A model generated the notes under the pieces. The model was not told the DNA's origin, searched no databases, and saw only the letters and a program-made list of their open reading frames with translations. The position numbers and the translations under genes were made by a program. A stretch of DNA of 64,000 bases from the NCBI RefSeq assembly GCF_011761355.1, contig NZ_JAASRW010000004.1, positions 423,866 through 487,865 of the forward strand, read 5' to 3'. The stretch comes from Paenibacillus lupini (GTDB taxonomy: Bacteria > Bacillota > Bacilli > Paenibacillales > Paenibacillaceae). Shown here piece by piece: positions 26,056-34,284 of the stretch (positions are counted from its first letter, which is position 1; each line of letters starts with the position of its first letter).

Positions 26056-26448
26056 ATGAGTTCAGCAATTTTATTTGATTTCGCAGACTCCTTCAGCGCT
26101 GCACTGGCGCGGGATACGCTGCAGGAGCTTGGCTATGAACCATTGATGCACGAAGGAAACCGTCTGCATATTCATGTGGATGGTGTAGATTTAACATCGG
26201 CACTGGAAATTGCCATGTCTCATGGCGGTCAGTTGGTGGAACAGTCTGCAATCCAGAGTGGTGCGGTAACGGATTCCGCCTATTCCATGAATGCCATTAC
26301 GATTCCTGCACATATCGTGAATGAGGATTGGGTAGAGGCCGAAGAAGCTCCTGGCTTGCATAATTGGGATGATGAAGCGGATACGAGCAATGAATTTCTG
26401 CCGGATCCCGGGGAGTATGGTCATTTCTCAGGGGATGTTCATATTTAG
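26056..26448 (+). CDS. Conserved hypothetical acidic protein
   Basis: Protein of 130 residues, acidic, without signal peptide or membrane helix. The N-terminal 60 residues alternate strands and helices (FADSFSAALARDTLQELGYE, later HIHVDGVDLTSALEIA), reminiscent of a small ferredoxin-like fold; the tail is poorly ordered and rich in Asp, Glu and Pro. Two in-frame ATGs precede, but AAGGAG (26041-26046) is nine bases from ATG 26056. I do not recognise the family. It stands alone, convergent with the flavoprotein gene. Confidence 0.7.
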   Translation: MSSAILFDFADSFSAALARDTLQELGYEPLMHEGNRLHIHVDGVDLTSALEIAMSHGGQLVEQSAIQSGAVTDSAYSMNAITIPAHIVNEDWVEAEEAPGLHNWDDEADTSNEFLPDPGEYGHFSGDVHI

Positions 26449-26460
26449 CTAAGCGTGGAC

Positions 26461-26512
26461 AAAAAGAAAAGCGCAGCATCAGCTGCTTAAAGCAGAGGAT
26501 GCTGCGCTTGTT
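26461..26512 (-). terminator. Terminator of the flavoprotein gene
   Basis: Read on the minus strand: AAGCGCAGCATC / GATGCTGCGCTT stem with an inner GCTTTAAGC hairpin, followed by TTCTTTTTG. It begins within the last codons of the gene. Confidence 0.8.
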
Positions 26513-27759
26513 CCTGCACTATGGCCTGTCGTGAAGGCAGCCGTAATATTATAGCCTCCAGTATAGCCATGGATATCAAGTACCTCGCCGCAAAAGAAAA
26601 GACCCTGAGCAAGCTTTGATTGCATCGTCTTCGGATCAATCTCCTTCAGATGCACCCCGCCTCCTGTCACGAAAGCTTCTTCTATCGACAAAGTCCCGTT
26701 CACTGCAACAGGGAATTGCTTCATTCTTTTTGCAAGCTCGCGCCAAGGCTCTTTTGGAATATGATCAAACGTTGTATCGCCGCTGATCTCGCATTGACGA
26801 AGCAGAAGCTCCAGCAATCTTTCCTGGATATAGGTGCGCAGTACGTTTTTGATTGCCTTTTTAGGCTCCAGCTTCGCGAGCTGTAGTGTTTCATCGAATA
26901 TCTCGGATTCCGAGCGGTCTGGAAGCAGATCAATAGTTACTAGTACGGTATTTTTTTCTTCTGCGCTTTCGGCAGCTTTCTTTAACTCTTTAACAACAAA
27001 TTGACTGCAGCGCAGAGCAGCAGGTCCGGATAAGCCGAAGTGAGTGAAGATCATATCGCCTTCATGGGAGACCAGCTTTTTATTCTTTGCGTTCCAGACG
27101 CTTAGTGTAATATTGCGCAGCGATAAACCTTGAAGCTCTTTGCTGCGAATCCATGGCTCAGCAGAGGTGAGTGGTACTTCTGTTGGGTACAGATCGGTAA
27201 TCGTATGACCAGCTTTTTTCGCCCAAGGATAGCCATCACCTGTTGAGCCTGTATGTGGGACGGATTTGCCGCCGGTTGCGATAATGACCGATTTGGTATG
27301 GATTACTTCATTAGAAGCGAGTCTAATGCCTTGAACCGCACCGTTCTCGTACAGCACTTCTTTTACTGGCATATTTGTGCGGATCTCGACGCCTTGTTCT
27401 TTTACCTTCCGAATCAATGCATCTACAACAGTTTTTGCTTTATCTGACACTGGGAACATCCTACCACGGTCTTCTTCCTTTAAGGCAATGCCCATCCCTT
27501 CGAAAAAGGCGATAATCTCGCGGTTGCCGAATTGGTTCAAGGCACTAAACAGAAACCGTCCGTTCCCGGGGATATTCTTGATCAGCTCATCCATTTCATT
27601 CGCGTTCGTGACGTTGCACCGGCCTCCGCCGGATATACCAAGCTTACGCCCAAGCTTATCGCCTTTATCTATAAGAAGGGTTGAAGCGCCTGCGCCGCTG
27701 GCTGCTACAGCAGCCATCAAGCCAGATGGCCCCCCGCCAATAATAATGACATCAAACAT
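26479..27759 (-). CDS. HI0933/BaiN-type NAD(P)/FAD-dependent oxidoreductase
   Basis: Protein of 426 residues. The FAD motif [17 protein letters not shown] opens the protein, followed by [18 protein letters not shown], the hallmark of the HI0933 family (YtfP in Bacillus). The middle carries [15 protein letters not shown] and the end [22 protein letters not shown] for flavin binding. Reactions for most members are not settled; reductase activity on small cofactors or steroid intermediates is known for relatives. It is cytoplasmic and monocistronic. Confidence 0.88.
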   Translation of the reverse strand: MFDVIIIGGGPSGLMAAVAASGAGASTLLIDKGDKLGRKLGISGGGRCNVTNANEMDELIKNIPGNGRFLFSALNQFGNREIIAFFEGMGIALKEEDRGRMFPVSDKAKTVVDALIRKVKEQGVEIRTNMPVKEVLYENGAVQGIRLASNEVIHTKSVIIATGGKSVPHTGSTGDGYPWAKKAGHTITDLYPTEVPLTSAEPWIRSKELQGLSLRNITLSVWNAKNKKLVSHEGDMIFTHFGLSGPAALRCSQFVVKELKKAAESAEEKNTVLVTIDLLPDRSESEIFDETLQLAKLEPKKAIKNVLRTYIQERLLELLLRQCEISGDTTFDHIPKEPWRELAKRMKQFPVAVNGTLSIEEAFVTGGGVHLKEIDPKTMQSKLAQGLFFCGEVLDIHGYTGGYNITAAFTTGHSAGTSAASSALSS

Positions 27760-27898
27760 CTTTTATTCCACTGCCTTTCCTACATATATAACGTTTAACG
27801 TTTACACTTGAGATACATTGTAACATTCTTTTCTAAAATAGAAGAAAGTATAATTGAATTATAACGATCACACGTTCAACCATAAAGGAGCGAGGCAC

Positions 27899-28732
27899 AT
27901 GATTCGGACGGACTGGCGGTTCAGCGGAGCAAATGGGGAGATATATGCAAGAGAGTGGCTGCCTGACGTGAAAGAGCCACGAGGCGTCGTATGTATCGTG
28001 CATGGGATGGGCGAACATGGAGAGCGTTATGCTTCTGTAGCGGAGAGACTGACAAGCGATGGTTATGCGGTGTTAGCCCATGATCAGGAAGGGCATGGCC
28101 GTTCACCTGGTCAACGGGGGCATGTTTCTTCTATAGAAGCAGCCGTTCAGAATACATCGCTGTTGATGGAGCAGGCACGCGCTCGTCATCCGCATCTGCC
28201 ATGCTTTCTTTACGGACATAGTATGGGGGGCAATGTTGCCATCAATTGTGTGTTGCGTCTTCAACCCGATATTGATGGTCTAATTCTGAGCAGCCCATGG
28301 CTGCGTCTTGCAAAAGGGCCAAATGCTGTAATGAAGGTGCTCGCCCGACTTCTCGTACGTGTTGTTCCAAAGCTGTCTTTGTCAACGGGGATCAGCCCGG
28401 ATGATCTGTATCGTCCTGGATACGATCATGCCATTCCGTTTATGAATGATCCGCTATGCCATAGTTCCATTAGTATCAGGACATTCCATATTATGACGGA
28501 CTCTGGAGAGTGGGCTATCGCGCATAGCGATGAGCTGCAGGTTCCTGTATTACTGGTTCATGGGACGGGCGATAAGGTAACTTCGTATGCGGCAAGCAAA
28601 GAGGTAGCTGATCGTCTTCAAGACCGGTGTAAATTTGTTACGTATGATGGCGGCTATCATGAGCTTCATAATGATATTTTTGCTGTTCATTTATTAAATA
28701 TTGTTACTAACTGGATTACAAAGCGATTGTAA
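27899..28732 (+). CDS. Alpha/beta hydrolase, monoacylglycerol lipase / lysophospholipase type
   Basis: Protein of 277 residues. The family entry motif VHGMGEHGERY is near residue 40, the nucleophile elbow GHSMGG near 113, the acid in LVHGTGDKVT near 224 and the histidine in DGGYHELHND near 256, giving a full Ser-Asp-His triad. No signal peptide is seen. A TTG at 27854 is in frame; AAAGGAG (27884-27890) supports ATG 27899. It probably cleaves monoacylglycerols or lysolipids. A gap of about 100 bp separates it from the sensor kinase. Confidence 0.87.
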   Translation: MIRTDWRFSGANGEIYAREWLPDVKEPRGVVCIVHGMGEHGERYASVAERLTSDGYAVLAHDQEGHGRSPGQRGHVSSIEAAVQNTSLLMEQARARHPHLPCFLYGHSMGGNVAINCVLRLQPDIDGLILSSPWLRLAKGPNAVMKVLARLLVRVVPKLSLSTGISPDDLYRPGYDHAIPFMNDPLCHSSISIRTFHIMTDSGEWAIAHSDELQVPVLLVHGTGDKVTSYAASKEVADRLQDRCKFVTYDGGYHELHNDIFAVHLLNIVTNWITKRL

Positions 28733-28835
28733 AATAATGAGAGGTATGATTTAATCGGACTATCAGGGAAAGACAGGTTATTTACTATAACATGACGCAT
28801 AAATATAGAATCCGTTTTGGGGAGACTGATCGTCT

Positions 28836-30497
28836 GTGTTAAAAGAATTGCTATTACAATTCTTTATTACGCTAGTGCCTGCCTTTGCCTTTCAATTATG
28901 GCATAACTCCAGCCGATATTGGCGGAGTATTCCCGTCGTTATGGGTTTGTCCAGCTGTATTGCTATGGCATTGTGCATGATTTTTACGCAGGACTATTAC
29001 GGTTGTGAACTGAATTTCAGGCTTACACCATTATTAATTGGTTCTTTGTATGGAGGACCATACTATCTTCTACTATTAAGCGGCGTATATACGGCGCTTC
29101 GAATTCCATATCTCGATAGTACCGGGGAAACAATTGTATTTGTTGCCTTTATGCTGATCTTTATTATTGGCATGTTGGCTGTAATAGGACCATTCCAGCG
29201 GGCGAACCAGCGCAGCAAGATTAGAATGGTGATGCAGCTCATCTCGGGTATATGTGGTTTTGTAGTTTTATCCTTTACGGTTGCTGTTATAACGACAAAT
29301 ATGCCTGTGACAACGGAGTTTGTACTGCTCTTCATTCTCATGCTTGTTATGTCGGTGATGTCTTCATGGATATCGGTCTATGCAGTTGAGAGCTATAAAG
29401 AGAATACTCAGCTTCATTATGATGTGAAACGGGTCTCTAACAGCTATCAGCAGGAAGTAGAGAAACTCCAGCAATTAATTGATCAGACCAATATTGCGAT
29501 CATTCTTGTTAACCAGCATGGAAAGATCACCCATGTGAACAAGATGGGTATACGTCTATTGATTGATGGACAGTACGAACTCAGCGATATTATCGGACAA
29601 TACTTCCATGAATTTTTTTGCGAAGGAAAGCATGAAACGAATATTAGGCTGCTGCGTGAAGCCCTTCGTGGCCAAAGCCCTGTTCATGAATTTCTGCAGA
29701 TCGAGGATAACAGCACTTTGCTTAAGACGGCGTTTTGTATCCGCAATTTGCAAACGAATGTCGTTACAGGAGCGGTGCTGCTAGCACAGGATATTACGGA
29801 ATTATCCTTACTGCGTAGTGAAGTTGGCAGGATGGAGCGACTCAGCTTGATCGGACAAATGGCAGCGAGCATTACGCATGAGATCCGAAACCCAATGGCG
29901 GTTATTCGAGGCTTCGTGCAGCTCATGCGGGAGCGAAGCCCCGACAATCAGCAGGCCTATTTCCGCATCGTGATGGACGAGCTGGACCGAGCGAATACGA
30001 TCATTAGTGACTTCTTGTCGCTGGCCCAGAACAGGGCACTGACAATGGAGGAAGGCTCCTTGCATGATATTATCCGAGAAATGGTTCCGCTTTTAAACGC
30101 GGATGCCAATATGCGGGGTCAGACCATTGATGTAGAGCTTTGCGATTACATTCCCTTTATTCCGCTTAATGAAAAAGAAATCAAGCAGCTGCTCTTGAAC
30201 CTGGCTCGCAACGGCATGGAAGCCATGAACGAGAAAGGCCGTCTGTATATACATACGACTTACATAGCTGACAAAGAAGAAATTGTGCTTCGAATTCAAG
30301 ATCAAGGGACTGGTATATCGGAAGAGCAAAAGAAGCGGATCTTTGATCCATTCTTCTCAACCAAGACGCAAGGAACAGGACTTGGCCTTCCGCTATGTGT
30401 CAGTATCGCAGAACGCCACAATGGTCGAATTAACGTTGAATCGGAGCAAGGGGTCGGAACAACCTTTATCGTTTCGTTTACACGTCAATCGGCGTAA
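28836..30497 (+). CDS. Membrane sensor histidine kinase, 5TM plus PAS (KinB-like)
   Basis: Protein of 553 residues. Residues 1-185 form about five to six membrane helices (5TM-type sensor, containing RLTPLLIGSLYGGPYYLLLL), followed by a short coiled coil, a PAS domain about 215-325, HisKA near 345 with phospho-acceptor MAASITHEIRNPMAVIRGF, and HATPase with NLARNGMEAM, DQGTGISEEQ and FFSTKTQGTGLGLPL. The start is GTG 28836 behind GGGGAG. No response regulator gene is adjacent, which is common for sporulation-phosphorelay kinases; that role is inference. Confidence 0.88.
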   Translation: MLKELLLQFFITLVPAFAFQLWHNSSRYWRSIPVVMGLSSCIAMALCMIFTQDYYGCELNFRLTPLLIGSLYGGPYYLLLLSGVYTALRIPYLDSTGETIVFVAFMLIFIIGMLAVIGPFQRANQRSKIRMVMQLISGICGFVVLSFTVAVITTNMPVTTEFVLLFILMLVMSVMSSWISVYAVESYKENTQLHYDVKRVSNSYQQEVEKLQQLIDQTNIAIILVNQHGKITHVNKMGIRLLIDGQYELSDIIGQYFHEFFCEGKHETNIRLLREALRGQSPVHEFLQIEDNSTLLKTAFCIRNLQTNVVTGAVLLAQDITELSLLRSEVGRMERLSLIGQMAASITHEIRNPMAVIRGFVQLMRERSPDNQQAYFRIVMDELDRANTIISDFLSLAQNRALTMEEGSLHDIIREMVPLLNADANMRGQTIDVELCDYIPFIPLNEKEIKQLLLNLARNGMEAMNEKGRLYIHTTYIADKEEIVLRIQDQGTGISEEQKKRIFDPFFSTKTQGTGLGLPLCVSIAERHNGRINVESEQGVGTTFIVSFTRQSA

Positions 30498-30571
30498 CTC
30501 CAAACATAATGCTTGAGACTTGCGTACATACTATCGTTGGAAGATCAGTCACACATAGGAGGTCCTCTACG

Positions 30572-30703
30572 ATGGTACAAAACAAAAAAGGCAACTCAAA
30601 CGAGCAGTCCCAGCAAGCAGCTAAAAATAAAGCCGGCTCGGCAGCTCCTGGCGAGGCAGGCTTCGATAAGAAGCTGGATGGGCCAAACCGCCCTTCGATT
30701 TAA
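30572..30703 (+). CDS. 43-residue hydrophilic peptide
   Basis: Short gene with a near-perfect RBS (AGGAGGT, 30557-30563) eight to nine bases before ATG. The product is Gln/Asn/Lys-rich and ends in DGPNRPSI. It lacks hydrophobic segments and resembles small spore proteins in composition, but I cannot place it in a named family. The following gene has its RBS across this stop codon, so the two are translationally coupled. Confidence 0.65.
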   Translation: MVQNKKGNSNEQSQQAAKNKAGSAAPGEAGFDKKLDGPNRPSI

Positions 30704-30714
30704 GGTATACATCA

Positions 30715-31092
30715 ATGGGTAAGGGCAAAGAGGACGATCCGTCACTTGATCCGTTCGAGATCGCCTTCCTTCCGGAGTTTCGTGAGGGAAGAGGCCCGCA
30801 TGAGCCGTTCGTGAACGAACATGGAGTTGTAATCGGGGATCATGACTATGATTCACCTGATTCGCCGCTTAATCAGTGGAGCACCGATACGGATCCGGCT
30901 GTAATGGCTGGTGACCAGTGGGTTCATCCGTATAAGGATATCGGGTTCCAAACCGCCGAGAACAGGGAATATTTCGAACAGGGAATTGAGCCTCAGGCGG
31001 GGATTTTTATGCATCTGGACAAAAATAGTGCTTACCGGGCTGGAGATCCCCTCCTCAGCACGGAAGAAGAGTCACCAAAGCAACCGGAGTGA
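30715..31092 (+). CDS. DUF3905-like protein
   Basis: Protein of 125 residues, acidic and without membrane segments. The run GRGPHEPFVNEHGVVIGDHD, followed by TDPAVMAGDQWVHPYKDIGF and TAENREYFE, fits the DUF3905 family of spore-forming Firmicutes as I remember it; function is unknown. AAGG at 30702-30705 overlaps the stop of the preceding small gene, ten bases before this ATG. Aromatic and acidic composition suggests a soluble, perhaps spore-associated, protein, which is inference. Confidence 0.75.
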   Translation: MGKGKEDDPSLDPFEIAFLPEFREGRGPHEPFVNEHGVVIGDHDYDSPDSPLNQWSTDTDPAVMAGDQWVHPYKDIGFQTAENREYFEQGIEPQAGIFMHLDKNSAYRAGDPLLSTEEESPKQPE

Positions 31093-31113
31093 GTGCACTC
31101 CGGTTGCTTTATT
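31080..31113 (+). terminator. Terminator after the DUF3905-like gene
   Basis: GCAACCGGAGT / ACTCCGGTTGC perfect 11-bp stem with a 6-base loop, then TTTATTTT. It includes the last codons of the gene. Confidence 0.85.
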
Positions 31114-31133
31114 TTCATAGCGGGCGGTATAAT
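31104..31133 (+). promoter_or_regulatory. Promoter of the bacilliredoxin gene
   Basis: TTGCTT (31104-31109), 18-bp spacer, exact TATAAT (31128-31133). The -35 lies in the trailing arm of the preceding terminator. Confidence 0.55.
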
Positions 31134-31173
31134 AGTAACTAAAATTAGGTTATTAAAAAGGAGTGTGTTTCAA

Positions 31174-31608
31174 ATGTCGATGTCATTTGAAAGATATATG
31201 CTGGATATGGTTCAACCAATGCGTGATGACTTGACCCGAATCGGGATCAAAGAGCTTCGTACCCCTGAAGAAGTAGCGGAATCGCTGCCAGAAGCAAAAG
31301 GAACAACACTTGTTGTTGTTAACTCCGTATGCGGCTGTGCTGCAGGACAATGCCGCCCAGGCGTTGCTGAGGCGCTGCAACATGATATTACACCGGATCA
31401 CCTGTACACAGTATTTGCAGGTCAAGACAAAGAAGCTACGGCTAAGGCTCGTGAATATTTCGCACCGTACCCGCCTTCTTCCCCATCGATCGCTCTGATG
31501 AAAGATGGCGAGCTTGTTCATTTTATCGAACGTCATCAAATCGAGAATCGTTCTGCTGCTGAGATTGCGGAAGATCTGACAAACGCATTTGACCGTTTCT
31601 GCCGTTAA
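31174..31608 (+). CDS. Bacilliredoxin, BrxA/BrxB (YphP/YqiW) family
   Basis: Protein of 144 residues with a thioredoxin-like fold and the VNSVCGCAAGQCRPG signature near residue 50 (CGC active site plus an extra Cys). Family members remove bacillithiol from mixed disulfides after oxidative stress, which implies that this organism makes bacillithiol. The open frame reaches back to 31093, but AAAGGAG (31157-31163) supports ATG 31174 and the usual family length. Cytoplasmic. Confidence 0.92.
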   Translation: MSMSFERYMLDMVQPMRDDLTRIGIKELRTPEEVAESLPEAKGTTLVVVNSVCGCAAGQCRPGVAEALQHDITPDHLYTVFAGQDKEATAKAREYFAPYPPSSPSIALMKDGELVHFIERHQIENRSAAEIAEDLTNAFDRFCR

Positions 31609-31638
31609 TTCGCTATTTGGGTAGGGGGAGCCTGTGCT

Positions 31639-32448
31639 ATGAGTTTACAACAGGAAATAATCGAGCGCTTCGGCGTCCAGCCGGAGATTGATCCAGCTGT
31701 GGAGATCCGGAAACGTGTAGACTTCTTAAAGGAATATGTGAAGAAGTCAGGTACAACGGGCCTCCTGATCGCCATCAGCGGCGGTATTGACAGCGCGGTT
31801 ACAACTGGTTTATGCAAGATGGCAACGGATGAATTGTCTGCTGAGACGGGCCAGGAGTATATGACTCTTGGCGTGTTCCAGCCTTATGGGGAGCAGGTAG
31901 ATATTCAAGACAGCTATGCGACAGCGGAAGCGTTTCAGCTGAAGTATAAGGTGGAGACGAATATCGGTGAAGCGGTAGATGAGATTGCGCTTGAGACAGA
32001 GCATGCCTTCAAATCAATCGGGATGTCCCGCCATCTAAGCCGCGGCGGCAAAGGGAATGTGAAAGCTAGAACGCGGATGGTTGTCCAGTACGCGCTGGCT
32101 TTTGATTTGAACCTGCTTGTTGTTGGTACGGACCATGCATCCGAAGCTATTACCGGCTTCTTCACGAAGTGGGGAGACGGAGCGGTTGATATTACACCGC
32201 TTAGCTCGCTGAACAAGCGTCAAGTACGTCAACTGGCAAGCGTGCTAGGTGTGCCGCAAAGCATCCTGGACAAAGCTCCTACAGCGGGTCTTTGGGAAGG
32301 ACAGACCGACGAGTCTGAGCTGGGCATTCTGTATGATGAGAACAGCGCTTATCTCGAAGGCCAAGAAATCGGAGCGGAAGCGAAAGCGAAGCTTGAGAAG
32401 CAATACTTGCGTACTGAGCATAAACGTTCTCCGATTCCGGGCGTCTGA
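31639..32448 (+). CDS. nadE: Ammonia-dependent NAD+ synthetase
   Basis: Protein of 269 residues, the size of the single-domain enzyme, which amidates nicotinic acid adenine dinucleotide with free ammonia and ATP. The P-loop ISGGIDSAV lies near residue 51, with ARTRMVVQYALA near 148, GTDHASEAITGFFTKWGDGAVDI near 163-185 and the C-terminal KRSPIP. RBS GGGGGAG is well placed before ATG 31639. It is 30 bp after the bacilliredoxin gene and 8 bp before acpS, so the three may share a transcript. Confidence 0.95.
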   Translation: MSLQQEIIERFGVQPEIDPAVEIRKRVDFLKEYVKKSGTTGLLIAISGGIDSAVTTGLCKMATDELSAETGQEYMTLGVFQPYGEQVDIQDSYATAEAFQLKYKVETNIGEAVDEIALETEHAFKSIGMSRHLSRGGKGNVKARTRMVVQYALAFDLNLLVVGTDHASEAITGFFTKWGDGAVDITPLSSLNKRQVRQLASVLGVPQSILDKAPTAGLWEGQTDESELGILYDENSAYLEGQEIGAEAKAKLEKQYLRTEHKRSPIPGV

Positions 32449-32456
32449 TCCAAACG

Positions 32457-32852
32457 ATGATTGCAGGTATCGGGCATGATGTAACGGATATGGACCGGAT
32501 AGCTGCTTTGCTTGCGGGCAAGGCAGGCGAGAGGTTCCTGGGGCGAGTGTTAACAAGCCGGGAGCGGGATCTGGCTGACGGCTATGATGGCAAACGTCTG
32601 GCGCAATTTATGGCAGGACGATTTGCGGCGAAAGAAGCTGTAGTGAAGGCGCTTGGCTGCGGCATTGGTGCTAAAGCAGGGTTTAATGATATTGAGATTT
32701 TGCGAGGGCCTGCCGGGAAGCCGGAGTGTTATTTGTCCGGCGCTGCCTGGGAGCGGCTGGAGATGCAGCGCGAAAGGTATCGCATTCATATTACGATTAC
32801 ACATGATCGTTCTATTGCTTCGGCAGTGGCGATTGTGGAACAGGTGGAATAG
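32457..32852 (+). CDS. acpS: Holo-[acyl-carrier-protein] synthase
   Basis: Protein of 131 residues moving 4'-phosphopantetheine from CoA to the serine of acyl carrier protein. Signature IGHDVTDMDRI near residue 5 (metal-binding Asp) and RFAAKEAVVKAL near 54 (Glu and Lys) are present. No clear Shine-Dalgarno lies before ATG 32457; the gene starts eight bases after nadE, so translation by coupling is likely. Confidence 0.93.
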   Translation: MIAGIGHDVTDMDRIAALLAGKAGERFLGRVLTSRERDLADGYDGKRLAQFMAGRFAAKEAVVKALGCGIGAKAGFNDIEILRGPAGKPECYLSGAAWERLEMQRERYRIHITITHDRSIASAVAIVEQVE

Positions 32853-32857
32853 ATAGA

Positions 32858-32910
32858 AAGGCTGATTCGTTAAGCGGCTGCTGCAGCTGCTTAACGATCA
32901 GCCTTTTTTT
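32858..32910 (+). terminator. Terminator after acpS
   Basis: AAGGCTGAT.CGTTAAGC / GCTTAACG.ATCAGCCTT with an inner GCTGCTGCAGC tip, followed by a T-run; strong and nearly symmetric, so it may also serve the converging cytochrome gene. Confidence 0.88.
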
Positions 32911-32921
32911 GTTGTTCTCAT

Positions 32922-33260
32922 TCAGGATTTGCCTGCAAGCCATTCGGCGAGGCCCTCGATCTGTTCGTCTGTCAGCCGATCCTGGGGCGGCATAGAGCGT
33001 CCGCCATGCTTGATCTGTTCCACGATTTCGGGCTTAGTCATTCTTGCACCAACCTTCTGAAGATTGGTCTGTGTGCCCATTCGTCCTTGCAGATCTGAAC
33101 CATGACAGCTGACGCAATTGGCCCGATAGACAGCTCCTGTCTTTTCTGGTGCGTCCATATGACTGGTTGAGATGGCTGAGGAGCCTGTCCCTCCATTATT
33201 TCCACAGGCAGTAAGCAGTACAGCAACGGTTGTAGAGAGTAGAATTCCTTTGGAAAACAT
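32922..33260 (-). CDS. Lipoprotein cytochrome c (c551 / CccB type)
   Basis: Protein of 112 residues. A lipobox LLTAC near residue 19 anchors it to the outer face of the membrane; a Gly/Ser linker follows. The heme motif CVSCH lies near residue 50, and the distal methionine is probably in GGRSMPP near 88. The size and layout fit Bacillus CccB, an electron carrier to terminal oxidases. ATG 33260 lies behind GAAGGATCATCA. It is monocistronic, convergent with acpS. Confidence 0.9.
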   Translation of the reverse strand: MFSKGILLSTTVAVLLTACGNNGGTGSSAISTSHMDAPEKTGAVYRANCVSCHGSDLQGRMGTQTNLQKVGARMTKPEIVEQIKHGGRSMPPQDRLTDEQIEGLAEWLAGKS

Positions 33261-33396
33261 TGATGATCCTTCTTTCTGCTTCTCTAGATTAAAATGAATC
33301 TAAATAAATGATTTAACTTCCATATGATTTTATCTCCATAGACTATATAATAAAGTAAATAATTTACGAAAACTAGACAAGACAACAGGGGTAGTC

Positions 33397-34284
33397 ATGG
33401 ACACGAATGAACGAATATTACAAAGGCAATTTTCTCTGCTAGATCCAGAGGTTATTATGGCTGCCTATTCCGAAAGAGATGTTGGATGGACCGACAGTCG
33501 GGATGGTATGGACTTTTACCGGTTTGTTTATGCAACTGAGGGAAAAGCTGTTGTCGAGATTAACGGTGTTACTCATAACATTGAACCTAAGCGATTGTAT
33601 TTGCTCAGACCCAAAACAAATGAAACATATGAAATTACCGTACAACAAAAGGCGAAATTGTATTGGTGCCATTTTTCCTTGGATACACAGGATTTCAAGT
33701 TTATTAAGCTGCTCAGAATACCATTCACAGCCTCGGTTCCGTTACCAGATGGGGAGTTTGTAATAAACATCATTTTGCGTATGATGGATGCTTTTAATCA
33801 GGAGTCGATTACAAGCCCTCTGAGGTTAAAAGCAGCGATATTGGAGTTAATGTCCTTCTACATTGATAATAGTGCTCTTATGTTGTCCAAAGCTAATTAT
33901 TATGAGATGCTTGAAAGCGGAGAGAAATGGGCCGAGGTTATTGATTATATTGAGAAAAACCTCCATCATAATATTCAAATTGAGGATTTGGCTAAGGTCG
34001 CCTATCTTCATCCGAACTATTTGATTACCTCATTCAAGACGGTAATGGGCTGCTCACCTATTCAATATGTGACGGAAAGACGTCTCGAAATGGCGAAGAA
34101 GCTGCTGAAGGAGACTGATCTGCCGATCTCCGATATTGCAAGTAAGGTAGGTATGCTTAATCATTATCTGCCAAGGCTGCTCAAACGGCAGACGGGGATT
34201 ACACCCAAGCAATATCGCCGGTTGATGCAGGTGGATATTCATAATATTAAACCAGGCGATGGAAATAATGAGGTGACAGATTAA
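33397..34284 (+). CDS. AraC-family transcriptional regulator
   Basis: Protein of 295 residues. Residues 20-110 form a cupin-like sugar-sensing region (GMDFYRFVYATEGKAVVEIN, then PKRLYLLRP); residues 190-285 hold two helix-turn-helix motifs, with IEDLAKVAYLHPNYLITSFK, followed by GCSPIQYVTERRLEMAKKLL and ISDIASKVGM. The final signature LPRLLKRQTGITPKQYR ends the domain. Effector and targets are unknown. AGGGG precedes ATG. The stop shares one base with the mutY start, so the two are co-transcribed, an odd pairing of a regulator with a repair gene. Confidence 0.88.
   Translation: MDTNERILQRQFSLLDPEVIMAAYSERDVGWTDSRDGMDFYRFVYATEGKAVVEINGVTHNIEPKRLYLLRPKTNETYEITVQQKAKLYWCHFSLDTQDFKFIKLLRIPFTASVPLPDGEFVINIILRMMDAFNQESITSPLRLKAAILELMSFYIDNSALMLSKANYYEMLESGEKWAEVIDYIEKNLHHNIQIEDLAKVAYLHPNYLITSFKTVMGCSPIQYVTERRLEMAKKLLKETDLPISDIASKVGMLNHYLPRLLKRQTGITPKQYRRLMQVDIHNIKPGDGNNEVTD

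Noticed and set aside
31093-31173. Upstream extension of the bacilliredoxin frame
   Set aside because: It runs through a terminator stem and the promoter; the RBS and family length support ATG 31174.
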